DNA of 64,000 bases, taken from Lantana camara (lineage: Eukaryota; Streptophyta; Magnoliopsida; Lamiales; Verbenaceae). The position numbers and the translations under genes were made by a program. Position 1 is the first letter of the stretch, and the number at the start of each line of letters is the position of its first letter. The notes beneath the pieces are model-generated. The model worked only from the letters and a program-made list of their open reading frames with translations. It was not told where the DNA came from and searched no databases. This document shows positions 8,345-20,849 of the stretch, in pieces. The DNA is taken from assembly GCA_037501455.1 (NCBI GenBank), contig CM074862.1:53413501-53477500 (forward strand), written 5' to 3'.

Positions 8345-10290
8345 TGTTAGGAATAGTGCCCTAGAAAGCCGATTGTATATCCGCTTTGTACTTTTCCTTA
8401 TTGTAATCACAGACAATCTTTGAATAAAATAACGAATTGAGGCAACACTTCTTTATATGCTCTTGTTTGGTATGCGTTTACTTTAGCTGTGCATGTATGA
8501 GAACTCCCCTAATCCTGATGACTTTAGGACTCTACCATTTAGGTGAAATGGTTCATGAAACGAGCCCTATATCACATAAGTCATGATTAGTAAAATACTC
8601 CAAGCCGATGAGTCCTACAGACAGTGGGAGTGTCAACCTGACTCCTCTAAGGCTTGCTTATGGGATCACGCCCTTAAGAAGGACCACCTTGTTTCATGGA
8701 GGTGTAAAGTGTATAGTTGATACGTGCGTGATACATGAGGGTGCTTACTTTAATAAGTAAGTTCACTGAGGTGCCCCGTGTGAGAACATTCCTAAATGGG
8801 AAAGGAAGTTTCTATTTCAGGAAATGGAAACTTCCAGATTAGGAAATATCTCACGAGTCATTGATGTGATTAATTGATCCTTAGACTTGAGGTTCCATGT
8901 TACTTTATGAGTTAACTCTGTAGTCTTTGGTATAAGCTTTAAAGGGTGTCGCCTTAAACAACTGATTCAAGGCTTATGCTGGGGCTGCACAATTGACTCA
9001 TGAAAGTGAATGAGAATCAAGAAAGGACCTACACTTGCATTTGCAAGGTGATCTCTTATTGTGTAAGTCATTCATATGCCATATGGAGTCCTTGGCCAAG
9101 GCAGTAGATCAAGACATCAAGAAAAGGGTTTCTTGGATTGAGATCAAATGGATATGAAATGCACTTAGCTTTAAGACCGGATTATTAGGGTTCTGATTAT
9201 TCCCTTGCCCTAGATCTTGGTTGAGAGATAGTAAGTAGGAGGATTGTATCTCACATGAATCAATGACTTAAAGGTTCTGTCGAATCCGAACATTCCAATT
9301 CAGCTAGGGGTTAAACACCTGTTGCTAGACTATGGTCGTTTAATCTGTGGACTGATTAATTAATTAGTGAATTAATTAATTAGGGCCACTGCTAATTGAA
9401 TTGAGAACCTAGAGGGTCACACACAACAACTTAGTTACATGAGTTGAGGCTTGAAAATGATTAAACGAGTTAATCGGACCAAGAGGGTTCCACACGTGTG
9501 AATTCACACGTGTGGCTCGCGTGAGTGACACGTGTCACTGTGACACGTGTCACACACGTGTGATAATATATATATGTGTTAAATAATTAATTAGTTAATT
9601 ATTTAATAGACTTTGGTTTAATTTTGAATTAAAAGGAAAGTCTAATTTTGGAGAAAATGATCTAGTTAATTAATTACGAATTAATTAATTAGATAAAAAT
9701 AAGTTATTTATTTTATAATAAATAAAGTATAAAATTATCCAAAAATAGTTTGGATATTTTTGAGCTCTCTTAAAAGTTGACTAGAAATAGAATTCAAAGT
9801 CAAAGTTGGAAAATACTTGATGATCAAGTAATAGGAGAGAGAGGAACCAAATCCTAGTCCAATATGGACTAGTTTCGGCCGTCCCTCCCCTTTCCTATAT
9901 ATAGGGGAGCTCATGCTCCCCTTTAGAGCTAATTGACAATTCTTGGTTCATGTGTTGAACACCTTCCTTTCTCCAAGATTAAATTAAACCCTAGGTTAAG
10001 CCTAAACACTAATTAGAGAACTAGCATCCTTACTAATTAGATTGTGATCAAGTTGGTGGACTTTCTCTAGAGACTTCAAGTTAGAAGTTTGAAGATTCGA
10101 GCTTTACCAAGGAGAGGGGATCAAGCCGCGAGAAGAGCGTTCTTGGGTGGCTTGAAACGCTTCAAGAAAGAATAAAAGAAAAGTAAGTTTTCTATCTTTA
10201 CGAATTTGGTTACACGATTGCGAGTTCAAGGTCCTTTTGTTGGAAAATTTTTTTTAAATTCCGCTACTTTCTGATTCGTGTTTTCCAACA
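8345..10290 (+). repeat. 3' LTR of copia A
   Basis: 1946 bp, TGTTAGG..CCAACA, same length as the 5' LTR with about 11 substitutions and no net indel. It has its own G-box cluster and TATA box (about 9895). A transcript starting here would run rightward into B and be antisense to its gag, leader and LTR. Confidence 0.96.
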
Positions 10291-10843
10291 CTACAGTAGC
10301 ACCAGCATGATTCATGTTGAAGTTAAGGACAAATCGGTTGAATGATGGTGGGAGCGAAGCTAGCAACAAATCCACTGAAAGCTCATCTTTCAGTGGCATG
10401 TCCATGGAAGCAAGTTTCTCAATAAGGGCAAGAAACTTGAGTCCATATTCATGGACACTTGAACGTTCCCTCATTCTCAAGTGGAACAATTCCTTTGAAG
10501 TGTTATACCTTGTAACACGTTCATGAGGGCGGTAAAGTTGCTCTAAGTGGTCGTAAATCTCCCAAGCGTATTCCATGGCCTCATGTTGCCTTTGCAAGTC
10601 CGGAGACATGTTAGCCAACATAAGGCAACGGGCTTGGAGATTATCATCCTTCCACTTCTGAATCGCGTCCCGCTCGGCCCGAGTGGGAGCCTCCCCTTCG
10701 GAACTAGGCTCCCCTTCGAAGAGAACATAAGTTCTCTTCTCAGAATCTAAAATGATTTTTAGATTCCTCATCCAATCAGAATAGTTGGGACCAGTCAACT
10801 TGTTTGACTGGAGGATCTATACAGGAGGGTTTTTGGTTGCCAT
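10291..10843 (-). pseudogene. copia B gag, N-terminal part
   Basis: Minus-strand gag starting at the ATG complementary to 10841-10843. The first residues match A (MATKNP), but codon 9 is TAG where A has a serine codon. After that the frame stays open to the A insertion at 10291, covering the capsid-like part (GPNYSDWMRNL to NMNHAGATV). It is continued by 1-203. The early stop makes it a pseudogene, although a shorter product from the next ATG (about 10798) cannot be excluded. Confidence 0.88.
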
Positions 10844-11049
10844 TTCAAAACACGTAGACAATCACAGAATCTACGACCTAAATGGTAAAACAGAGAACTA
10901 GTGAGCATGCTGAATTATAACGATATACAAAAGATAAGGTCTTTAATCTATTGTAGCTCCTACTGTTTTTCAAAGATCTAGAATTCCCAAAGATCTAAGA
11001 GGAACACGTTTCCCAATGGGTACTAAGATCCTAGGCATTTTACCTCGAA

Positions 11050-11370
11050 CCCACGACTCGCGGACATTCTAAGTAAGAACCCTAGGTAGGTACAACTTAC
11101 CAATTCTAACAGCTTTAGAATTCTTAGTAATTGTTTTTTGCATCACCTATCTTTCAATATGGACCCACGACTCGTGCGACATCCATATTTACTTAGGCGT
11201 TAAGCTAGACCCATCAATCATAAGATCATGACCAAAACGTAGTTCGAACGACCCACGACTCGCGGACATCGCCCTTGCTAAAATTGACCACGAAATATTG
11301 ACCATTTAAAATGATCAATTAGGTAACTAAGAACTAATAAGCTCCACTAGGTATCCCACGACTCGCGGAC
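11050..11370 (-). ncRNA. four-copy stem-loop array in the leader of B
   Basis: Read on the minus strand, the apex GTCCGCGAGTCGTGGG is at 11355-11370, 11252-11267 and 11050-11065, and the GTCGCACGAG variant is at 11164-11180. Order and spacing match A. The outer stem of copy 3 (AATATGGA/TCCATATT) is intact. The copy 1 stem carries one mismatch. Confidence 0.6.
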
Positions 11371-12514
11371 AATAACTAGCTTCACTTACTAAACTTAAAA
11401 CCTATTGATGGAATGCTAGGAATTTAATTCAAAATTTACATCTCGAATTAAACACCTATTTGTTCGAAATTAGCTTAATATTTAATGGGAATTTTCGAAT
11501 CAACCGGAGAGTTGTCCGGTTCGACCTCACCAACATATATGTTATCCAATTTTATTAGTCTTGATTAATGCAAGTACACTTAAATGCATATCAAACAAGC
11601 ACATAAACAGATAACATGTCCTAGCATGATACTAACATGTAATGATCATGGGTTTTACCTATCTTATGCGTGATATGTGGGAGCCACTCCACAATCACAA
11701 GTTCTAACATACATGCCACATAAACAGTTTAAATCACATAAGGGCAAGCGGTAACAAAATACGAGCCCTATCTCTATTACATTTAACAATTGAGATTCCC
11801 CTCCCTAACATTTTGAGGGGTCTTCACTTATGGCCTCCTTGTTACTTGAATGTGGTCCATCTTACTCCAGGGGTGCATTGTCTCCAAAATGAAAATAAAA
11901 CCTCACCACCTATCTCTACTCTCAAATTACAATAAAAAGAAAAAGACATAAAGTAATAAGGCTCAATCTTCATATTGGCCTTAGACAATTACACGGGGCA
12001 TACCCCGGCCTCAAAAACAATAATATGGAAAGCCACATAATAAATCACATAACAGTACGCACATAAGTGAGGCTCCAACCTCAATTGAAAAACGCAACTA
12101 TAGGGCTCCAACCCCAATTTAAACCATCCATGTGCATAAATTAAAACCATACATAGATCTAAACCCATGATCACCTAACATGCTTTTGCGAGAATTTAAA
12201 TTTAGCCAATAAATTAAAATTCTCGTTTCAAGTCTTAATGACTTAAAACACGACTTAGATGCAATTCTTGTTCAAGAGCCTTTTCAATAAAACCCGAAAA
12301 ACAACAAACCAATAAAATTCCAATTAATTTCCAAAATTAATAATTTTATTCTTTCATTATTTTCAGAAAATAAAATTCATAATTTTCCCAAAATCCAAAT
12401 CGCTTTAATTTCTCAAAAATGCCAATTTAATCAAAATTTTAAAATAATTTTATTTTAACAAAACTGATTTTAAAAGATAAAATTAAAATAAAATTAAATC
12501 GGGATTTTACGGAC

Positions 12515-12863
12515 CGAAAACACGAAAAACACGAAACACGAAAGCGAGCCCGAAAGGGGCCTATCCGCACGAGGCGCCGTCGCGCAGCAGCGCGCGTTGA
12601 CGCGCGCCAGCAGCGCGCACAGCGCGAGGCATTTGCCACTAGCGTGCGCGCGCTGGCCGCGCATCATGCGTGCGCCGCGCGCAGCAGCGCCCGCCACAGC
12701 TAGGCGGGTTGGGCAGGCGTCCCGCGCTGTTGCGGGGCGGGCTGGGCGGGCGCGCCTACCGCTCCCGCACGGTTGCGGGAGGAGCTGGGCGGCGGCGATG
12801 GGCCTGGGCATGCGACGTGCTAGCACGCCTAGGCTCGTTGCTTTTCGTGTTCTTTTCGTATTT
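12515..12863 (-). other. GC-rich hypervariable cassette in the leader of B
   Basis: Same slot as A 2401-2772, bounded by CGAAAACACGAAAAACACG on one side and TTTTCGTGTTCTTTTCG on the other, but the interior sequence is largely unlike A. It contains the hairpin CTCCCGCA (12762-12769) / TGCGGGAG (12774-12781). The long ORFs in both directions here reflect base composition. Confidence 0.7.
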
Positions 12864-13103
12864 CTGGGTTTCTCGAAAACCCGGTTCAATCCAAAAATTA
12901 AAAATTCGATTTAAACATATTTCAATCAAAACGGTTTTCAAAATCACAATTTAAGAAAACAGTTTCAGAAATTCAGGAAAAATTACAGTTTCGTATTTCA
13001 GGCTTTCTAAAAGAACTCATGAATACCTAATTCGCATCTAAGCCTAAGAATTTCTACCAAATTCAGAATAATTGAGACGAATCAGAAACACGATTAACGA
13101 GGT

Positions 13104-13116
13104 GGCTCTGATACCA
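13104..13116 (-). other. primer binding site of B
   Basis: GGCTCTGATACCA on the plus strand, i.e. TGGTATCAGAGCC on the minus strand, two bases inside the LTR edge. Confidence 0.93.
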
Positions 13117-13118
13117 CT

Positions 13119-15068
13119 TATTGGAAAACACGAATCAGAAAGCAGCGGAATTTAAAAAAAAAAATTCCCCACAAAAGGACCTTGAACTCGCAATCGTGTA
13201 ACCAAATTCGTAAAGATAGAAAACTTACTTTTCTTTTATTCTTTCTTGAAGCGTTTCAAGCCACCCAAGAACGCTCTTCTAGCGGCTTGATCCCCTCTCC
13301 TTGGTAAAGCTCGAATCTTCAAACTTCTAACTTGAAGTCTCTAGAGAAAGTCCACCAACTTGATCACAATCTAACTAGTAAGGATGCTAGTTCTCTAGTT
13401 AGTGTTTAGGCTTAACCTAGGGTTTAATTTAATCTTGGAGAAAGGAAGGTGTTCAACACATGAACCAAGAATTGTCAATTAGCTGTAAAGGGGAGCTCGA
13501 GCTCCCCTATATATAAGAGGGGAGTGCCGATCCAAATCCTTGTTGGACAAGGATTTGGTTCCTCTCTCTCCTATTACTTGATCATCAAGTATTTTCCAAC
13601 TTTGACTTTGAATTCTAATTCAAGTCAACTTCTAAGAGAGCTAAAAAATATCCAAACTATTTTTGGATAATTTTATACTTTATTTATTATAAAATAAATA
13701 ACTTATTTTTATCTAATTAATTAATTCGTAATTAATTAACTAGATTATTTTCTCCAAAATTAGACTTTCGTTTTAATTCAAAATTAAACCAAAGTCTATT
13801 AAATAATTAACTAATTAATTATTTAATATATATATATAATATATATATATACACACGTGTGTGACATGTGTCACAGTGACAGGTGTCACTCACGTGGGCC
13901 ACACGTGTGACTTCACACGTGTGGAACCCTCTTGGCCCGATTAACTCGTTTAATCATTTTAAAGCCTCAACTCATGTAACCAAGTTGTTGTGTGTGACCC
14001 TCTAGGTTCTCAATTCAATTAGCAGTGGCCCTAATTAATTAATTCACTAATTAATTAATCAGTCCACAGATTAAACGACCATAGTCTAGCAACAGGTATT
14101 TAACCCCTAGCTGAATTGGAATGTTCGGATTCGACAGAACCTTTAAGTCATTTATTCATGTGAGATACAATCCTCCTACTTACTATCTCTCAACCAAGAT
14201 CTAGGGCAAGGGAATAATCAGAACCCTAATAATCCGGTCTTAAAGCTAAGTGCATTTCATATCCATTTGATCTCAATCCAAGAAACCCTTTTCTTGATGT
14301 CTTGATCTACTGCCTTGGCCAAGGACTCCATATGGCATATGAATGACTTACACAATAAGAGATCACCTTGCAAATGCAAGTGTAGGTCCTTTCTTGATTC
14401 TCATTCACTTTCATGAGTCAATTGTGCAGCCCCAGCATAAGCCTTGAATCAGTTGTTTAAGGCGACACCCTTTAAAGCTTATACCAAAGACTACAGAGTT
14501 AACTCATAAAGTGACAAGGAACCTCAAGTCTAAGGATCAATTAATCACATCAATGACTCGTGAGATATTTCCTAATCTGGAAGTTTCCATTTCCTGAAAT
14601 AGAAACTTCCTTTCCCATTTAGGAATGTTCTCACACGGGGCACCTCAGTGAACTTACTTGTTAAAGCAAGCACCCTCATGTATCACGCACGTATCAACTA
14701 TACACTTTCCACCTCCATGAAACAAGGTGGTCCTTCTTAAGGGCGTGATCCCACAAGCAAGCCTTAGAGGAGTCACGTTGACACTCCCACTGTCTGTAGG
14801 ACTCATCGGCTTGGAGTATTTTACTAATCATGACTTATGTGATATAGGGCTCGTTTCATGAACCATTTCGCCTAAATGGTAGAGTCCTAAAGTCATCAGG
14901 ATTAGGGGAGTTCTCATACATGCACAGCTAAAGTAAACGCATACCAAACAAGAGCATATAAAGAAGTATTGCCTCAATTCGTTATTTCATTCAAAGATTG
15001 TCTGTGATTACAATAAGGAAAAGCACAAAGCGGATATACAATCGGCTTTTAGGGCACTATTCCTAACA
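13119..15068 (-). repeat. 5' LTR of copia B
   Basis: 1950 bp. On the minus strand it starts TGTTAGG at 15068; the other end reads TA..(13119) instead of TG on the plus strand, i.e. the terminal CA has mutated to TA. It has the G-box cluster (about 13854-13922), TATA box and start hairpin (GGGGAGCTCGAGCTCCCC, about 13489-13506). The next bases rightward (15069 on) are the leader of C. Confidence 0.93.
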
Positions 15069-15960
15069 ATAACATGTCCTAGCATGATACTAACATGTAA
15101 TGATCATGGGTTCTACCTATCTTATGCGTGATATGTGGGAGCCACTCCACAATCACAAGTTCTAACATACATGCCACATAAACAGTTCAAATCACATAAG
15201 GGAAAGCGGTAACAAAATACGAGCCCTATCTCTATTACATTTAACAATTGAGATTCCCCTCCCTAACATTTTGATGGGTCTTCACTTATGGCCTCCTTGT
15301 TACTTGAATGTGGTCCATCTTACTCCATGGGTGCATTGTCTCCAAAATGAAAATAAAACCTCACCACCTATCTCTACTCTCAAATTACAATAAAAAGAAA
15401 AAGACATAAAGTAATAAGGCTCAATCTTCATATTGGCCTTAGACAATTACACGGGGCATACCCCGGCCTCAAAACAGTAATATGGAAAGCCACATAATAA
15501 ATCACATAACAGTAAGCACATAAGTGAGGCTCCAACCTCAATTGAAAAACGCAACTATAGGGCTCCAACCCCAATTTAAACCATTCATGTGCATAAATTA
15601 AAACCATACATAGATCTAAACCCATGATCACCTAACATGCTTTTGCGAGAATTTAAATTTAGCCAATAAATTAAAATTCCCGTTTGAAGTCCTAATGACT
15701 TAAAACACGACTTAGATGCAATTCTTGTTGAAGAGCCTTTTCAATAAAACCCGAAAAACAATAAACCAATAAAATTCCAATTAATTTCCAAAATCAATAA
15801 TTTTATTCTTTCATTATTTTCAGAAAATAAAATTTGTAATTTTTCCAAAGTTCAAATCGCTTAAATTTCTAAAATCTCAATTTAATCAATTATTTCAAAA
15901 ATTATTCAAATTTAATAAATAAAATTTTCAGAAAAATTAAATCGGGATTGGATTGGACTA

Positions 15961-16253
15961 AACACGAAAATCAAGATCGCGAAACGAAGTGCCCGAAATG
16001 GACTGCACGTCCACCCGAAACCAAGCCCGGCTGACGCACAGCATCGCGCGCACGGACGCGTGCGCCACATCAGCTGGGCGAGGCGGGCGGCCGCGGCCGG
16101 GAGGCTCCCGCGCGGTTGCGGGAGGTGCAGTCGGGCTCGCCTAGGCGCTGGCGGACGGCAGTGGCGGGCAGTCCCGCGCGGGCGTGCGGGCCTGGCGTGC
16201 TACGTCTTAGCACGTCCAGGCTCGCGTTTTCGTAACGCGATTTCGTGTTTCGT
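15961..16253 (-). other. GC-rich hypervariable cassette in the leader of C
   Basis: Third version of the cassette, about 290 bp, bounded by AACACGAAAATC and TTTCGTGTTTCGT. The hairpin CTCCCGC (16105-16111) / GCGGGAG (16118-16124) is kept although the surrounding sequence differs from A, B and K. Confidence 0.7.
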
Positions 16254-16493
16254 ATTTTTAGTTCAAAAACCAAAACAATCCAAAATTCAAAAACACGAAT
16301 TAAATTAATTTCTATCAAAACGGGTTTCCGAAAACATAATTTAAGAAAACAGTTTCAGAAATTCAAGAAAAATTACAGTTTCGTATTTCAGGCTTTCTAA
16401 AAGAACTCAAGAATACTTAATTCGCATCTAAGCCTAAGAATTTCTACCAAATTCAGAATAATGGAGACGAATCAGAAACGCGATTAACGAGGT

Positions 16494-16506
16494 GGCTCTG
16501 ATACCA
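16494..16506 (-). other. primer binding site of C
   Basis: GGCTCTGATACCA, the complement of TGGTATCAGAGCC, next to the LTR edge at 16509. Confidence 0.93.
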
Positions 16507-16508
16507 CT

Positions 16509-18377
16509 TGTTGGAAAACACGAATCAGAAAGCAGCGGAATTTAAAAACTTTTCCCAACAAAAGGACCTTGGACTCGCAATCGTGTAACCAAATTCGTAG
16601 AGACAGAAAACTTACTTTTCTTTTGTTCTTTCTTGAAGTGTTTCAAGCCACCCAAGAACGCTCTTCTCGCGGCTTGATCCCCTCTCCTTGGTAAAGCTCG
16701 AATCTTCAAACTTCTAACTTGAAGTCTCTAGAGAAAGTCCACCAACTTGAACACAATCTAACTAGTAAGGATGCTAGTTCTCTAGTTAGTGTTTAGGCTT
16801 AACCTAGGGTTTATTTGATTTTGGAGAAAGGAAGGTGTTCCACACATGAACCAAAAGAATTGCCAATTCGCTCTAAAGGGGAGCATGAGCTCCCCTATAT
16901 ATAGGAAAGGGAGACGGACGGCCGAACCTATTCCTTGTTGGACAAGGATTTGGTTCCTCTCTCTCCTATTACTTGATCATCAAGTATTTTCCAACTTTGA
17001 CTTTGAATTCTAATTCAAGTCAACTTTTAAGAGATTATTAATTAACCAGATTATTTTCTCCAAAATAAGACTTTCTTTTTAATTCAAAATTAAACCAAAG
17101 TCTATTAAATAATTAACACAATTAATTATTTAATACATATATATATAATATATATATATTCACACGTGTGTGACACGTGTCACAGTGACACGTGTCACTC
17201 ACGTGAGCCACACGTGTGATTTCACACGTGTGGAACCCTCTTGGCCCGATTAACTCGTTTAATCATTTTAAAGCCTCAACTCATGTAACCAAGTTGTTGT
17301 GTGTGACCCTCTAGGTTCTCAATTTAATTAGCAGTGACCCTAATTAATTAATTCACTAATTAATTAATCAGTCCACAGATTAAACGACCATAGTCTAGCA
17401 ACAGATGTTTAACCCCTAGCTGAATTGGAATGTTCGGATTCGACAGAACCTTTAAGTCATTGATTCATGCGAGATACAATCCTCCTACTTACTATCTCTC
17501 AACCAAGATCTAGGGTAAGGGAATAATCAGAACCCTAATAATCCGGTCTTAAAGTTAAGTGCATTTCATATCCATTTGATCTCAATCCAAGAAACCCTTT
17601 TCTTGATGTCTTGATCTACTGCCTTGGCCAAGGACTCCATATGGCATATGAATGACTTACACAATAAGAGATCACCTTGCAAATGCAAGTGTAGGTCCTT
17701 TCTTGATTCTCATTCACTTTCATGAATCACTTGTGCAGCCCCAGCATAAGCCTTGAATCAGTTGTCTAAGGCGACACCCTTTAAAGCTTATACCTAAGAC
17801 TACAGAGTTAACTCATAAAGTGACAAGGAACCTCAAGTCTAAGGATCAATTAATCACATCAATGACTCGTGAGATATTTCCTAATCTGGAAGTTTCCATT
17901 TCCTGAAATAGAAACTTCCTTTCCCATTTAGGAATGTTCTCACACGGGGCACTTCAGTGATCTTACTTATTAAAGTAAGCACCCTCATGTATCACGCACG
18001 TATCAACTATACACTTTGCACCTCCATGAAACAAGGTGGTCCTTCTTAAGGGCGTGATCCCACAAGCAAGCCTTAGAGGAGTCAGGTTGACACTCCCACT
18101 GTCTGTAGGACTTATCGGCTTGGAGTATTTTACTAATCATGACTTATGTGATATAGGGCTCGTTTCATGAACCATTTCACCTAAATGGTAGAGTCCTAAA
18201 GTCATCAGGATTAGGGGAGTTCTCACACATGCACAACTAAAGTAAACGCATACCAAACAAGAGCATATAAAGAAGTGTTGCCTCAATTCGTTATTTTATT
18301 CAAAGATTGTCTGTGATTACAATAAGGAAAAGCACAAAGCGGATATACAATCGGCTTTTAGGGCACTATTCCTAACA
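16509..18377 (-). repeat. 5' LTR of copia C
   Basis: 1869 bp with TG..CA ends on both sides. Compared with A and B it lacks a block of roughly 100 bp at about 17033-17036, between the AAGTCAACTTTTAAGAG segment and the AATTAACCAGATTATTTTC segment. The flank after it (18378 on) is a different repeat, G; TTAAT at 18378-18382 would be the duplicated site. Confidence 0.92.
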
Positions 18378-19748
18378 TTAATGCTACCCGAATTTCTAAA
18401 TTCCAAGCAATCATTGCTTCCAATAAGTAATAAGATATGTTGGCACTTGTTATTAAATTCAAATTCCTATTCTTTGATTTCAACCAATCTTTTTATTTTT
18501 TTCTTATATCCAATTGTACGAACTTATTGTTTCAATTCACAGCAAGTAGGTGACTTACTCAGGCATGTTGACTTTTAATCCCCAAGCTTTTATTAATGGA
18601 TTTTCTCCACCACGGAAGCATTCACAAGCCAAGTTAAATAAATCCCAAGCAAAACATCACGGTTTCCTAGGCACAAACTCACGCAGCTTTTAGTTTCATT
18701 TTTAGTGCGCCTCTCAAGTATTATTAAATTTAAAAAAAGCACAAGAACTGAAGCTTTGCATTTTATTATTCGTCCAGACTCTCCATTTCCATTTCCAGGC
18801 AATCATCACGGTTTTTTAGCGTAATTAATACAAAATTTTGGCATAATTTGAGAATTACAATTTTTCCCTTAGCAAATCATTTCCAGCACGAAGCTACTGA
18901 GGCGGACACAAACAGGGAATAAATTTCAAGCCTAAGTTAATTAATATATATGCCAACAAAGCTTGCTCAAGGAATTCAAGATCTCATTATTCAGGTTCGT
19001 ACCAACAAATTTCATCCTCCAATCCAAGAGTAGAAATGAAATATTCATCAAAAGAGATCCAAAGCTTACTTTGTCTTGTGAAGGAGTGAGAAATCAAGGA
19101 ATATGAGCTCTCAGAATGAAAGATGGTTCAAGTCTTGATCTTTTCTTGAAATTTCTCCATGATTCTCTTGGAAGCTAACTTGTGTGGTTTGAAATGAAAT
19201 GAGAAGGGAATAAAGCTATTTATATGGTCGCTAATAGTTTTTGGTCAAGGTTAGGGTTTCCAAGATATAATATGAGGCTAAAGGTTTGAATAGGATTTGG
19301 GCTCAAATAACTGACCTTCTGCCCAATAAGTCACAATTAAAAGGTTTAAAGTCTAAATGGTTTCCGAAAAATATAAAATAAATTATATTGGACCCGAATC
19401 ACCGATTCAAGTCCAATGGTGGTGTCGGAATTTGAATTTGAATTCCCGAGCTCATATTGGTCCCGAATGACCCGAACTCACCTAATTCAAGTTAGGCCCA
19501 AAACACACAAATAGGTCCAAGTCCTATTTAAATACAATTCCAACAATTAACTTAAATTCATTCAAGTTCCATTCTCAAGTCGTCATGCAAGAATTCATAT
19601 TTTACCATTTTAGATTTTTAGTCAATTAAGTCACATTTTCAATCAAAGTTGGAATTAAACACATAAAAAGGAAATTAAATCACATACGTGCATAAGGTAA
19701 ACTCTCTCGTGGCGCATACCTGTACGATCTATTGGACGGGGCGTCACA
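18378..19748 (-). repeat. gypsy-type LTR G, 5' part on the minus strand
   Basis: No coding frame. On the minus strand it begins TGTGACGCCCCG at 19748 and runs left until cut by C at 18378. The end sequence, the GAATTTGAATTTGAATTCCCGAGCTC segment (about 19430) and the position of a GTAAGC donor-like site (minus strand, about 19079) resemble the other long LTRs here (F, D, J). Whether it is a solo LTR or belongs to a full element cannot be told. Confidence 0.65.
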
Positions 19749-20423
19749 GAAAAGAAGAAAGAAGCAGAAACCAAAGCAGAAAGGGAGAAAGGAAGGAAGA
19801 GAGCAGTCACTATTCACTCTTGGACATTTCTTGGTCGTTCGACCTCCAATCTTCGTCAAATTCGAAAGGTAAGCTTAGAATTCAAACCTCCATCCCCATA
19901 CATTTCTTTTAAACCAGATTTTGTTCATTTCCATGGAGATTAGGGCCTGATTTGCATAGTTAAATGAATAGTTTGGTTAAATGTTCTTTTGTTGATAAAA
20001 TAATGTAATACTTGCCTGTTTTGGGTCGCAGCCGCGACCTGTTTTGGCCCCAACTTCGACCTGAGGATTGCTGGAAGGCTGGAGGAGGTGGTGGCCATGG
20101 ACACGACAACCTTTGAGCTGGTTTTGGGTCACAGCCGCGACCTCATTTAAGGCTACCTTCGAGTTGTGGTTGCTGCCACGTTTTGTTTTTTCGTTTCGTT
20201 CATGTTTTTCTTGTTCTTCTTTCTTCTTTATTGCCTTGTATGCATTATTAACTTGTTATATTATGTGTTACTTGTTTTATTATGAATTTATTATGTAATT
20301 TTGATGCTCTTATGCATGATATATGACGTAATACGTGATACGTGTTCCTCAACGTGTATGCATGAATCAATTTGATGTTTTCTTACCCTGTATGATTTTT
20401 CCTTATTTCTTTTAGTCTAATCA
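19749..20423 (+). repeat. gypsy-type LTR H, piece 1
   Basis: Plus-strand piece of an LTR whose start is hidden beyond G. It has the CACTATTCACT segment (about 19808), a donor-like AAAG|GTAAGC (GT at 19869-19870), and the palindromes GGTCGC (20024-20029) / GCGACC (20034-20039), repeated with one change at 20127-20142. It is interrupted by LTR F at 20424. The same family as F, judged from piece 4. Confidence 0.65.
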
Positions 20424-20849
20424 TGTAGCACCCCGAAGCGAAGGGCACCACATCCCTCACACCATATCCCGACACGTGTAACGAAATCTGACTCCGTACG
20501 ATCGCCAAGCCATGGCGAACTGGAGAAAAACAAAACACACACCCTAGCTAGGCGGTCTAGACCCTAATACAGAGTGCGCATCAAAACAATTAATGAATGC
20601 GGAAGCCCAGGATGCAAAATACAAACATACATGCCCAACAATATATACAAGACGTACAATATAACCAATCCATTATACACTTATACATGCCATACCCAAC
20701 CCGGGCCAAATTAAAACATAACATATGCATATTTATACACGGTACCAAATTATACGTAGTAGAAAAATGAGAAAATAAATAACCAAAGTATGCATTAACT
20801 CTACTATAAAACTCGAACGACTCAAAAGTAAAAGACTGTAGGCTAGCTC
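20424..20849 (-). repeat. gypsy-type LTR F, piece 1 (3' end on the minus strand)
   Basis: Plus-strand TGTAGCACCCCG is the complement of the usual GGGGTGCTACA end. It continues, after element D, at 32044-35147. The left neighbour ends AATCA and the right neighbour starts ATGCA, so no clean 5-bp duplication is visible. Confidence 0.8.
20845..20849. repeat. target site duplication of D, left copy (AGCTC)
   Basis: AGCTC here and AGATC at 32039-32043 flank element D; the two copies differ at one base. Alignment of F to H supports AGCTC as the original site. Confidence 0.75.

Larger units (their letters stand above)
204..10290 (+). mobile_element. Ty1/copia LTR retrotransposon A (complete, 10087 bp)
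   Basis: This is a complete copy: 5' LTR 204-2149, PBS 2152-2164, a long leader to 4407, a gag-pol frame 4408-8328, PPT 8334-8344 and 3' LTR 8345-10290, flanked by CTACA. Both LTRs are 1946 bp and differ at about 11 positions counted by eye (about 0.6%), so the insertion is recent. At a commonly used plant rate of 1.3e-8 per site per year that would be roughly 0.2 million years; the rate is an assumption. Gene order PR-INT-RT-RH defines Ty1/copia. The long LTR and long leader resemble the BARE/Angela layout, but I cannot fix the lineage. One in-frame TGA (7195-7197) interrupts pol. Confidence 0.97.
10844..13103 (-). other. leader of copia B
   Basis: Minus-strand equivalent of A 2165-4407, collinear except in the GC-rich cassette. 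It contains the stem-loop array near gag and no conserved coding frame. Confidence 0.8.
1..15068 (-). mobile_element. Ty1/copia retrotransposon B (partial, interrupted by A)
   Basis: Minus-strand relative of A. From right to left it has a 5' LTR (13119-15068), a tRNA-Met primer site (13104-13116), a leader of about 2.2 kb with a GC-rich cassette and the four-stem-loop array, and gag from 10843 leftward. Gag is broken at 10291/203 by A. Pol and the 3' LTR are outside the window. Its right boundary abuts the leader of element C, which shows that B inserted into C. The duplicated site would be ATAAC at 15069-15073, but the matching copy lies outside. The gag has a stop at codon 9, so this copy is dead. 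Confidence 0.85.
15069..18377 (-). mobile_element. Ty1/copia element C (partial: leader and 5' LTR)
   Basis: The inner part, 15069-16508, matches the first 1.4 kb or so of the copia leader (up to the AACATGTCCTAGCATG segment that also occurs at 11611). It then stops abruptly at the LTR of B, so B inserted here. The rest of C should lie left of the window. PBS is at 16494-16506 and the LTR at 16509-18377. No coding part is present in the window. Confidence 0.88.

Noticed and set aside
12494..12954. ORFs of 131 and 105 codons in the cassette of B
   Set aside because: Open frames from GC-rich sequence without domains or conservation.
20419..20423. AATCA / ATGCA as the target duplication of F
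   Set aside because: Only three of five bases agree and no shift improves it, so I do not claim a TSD.
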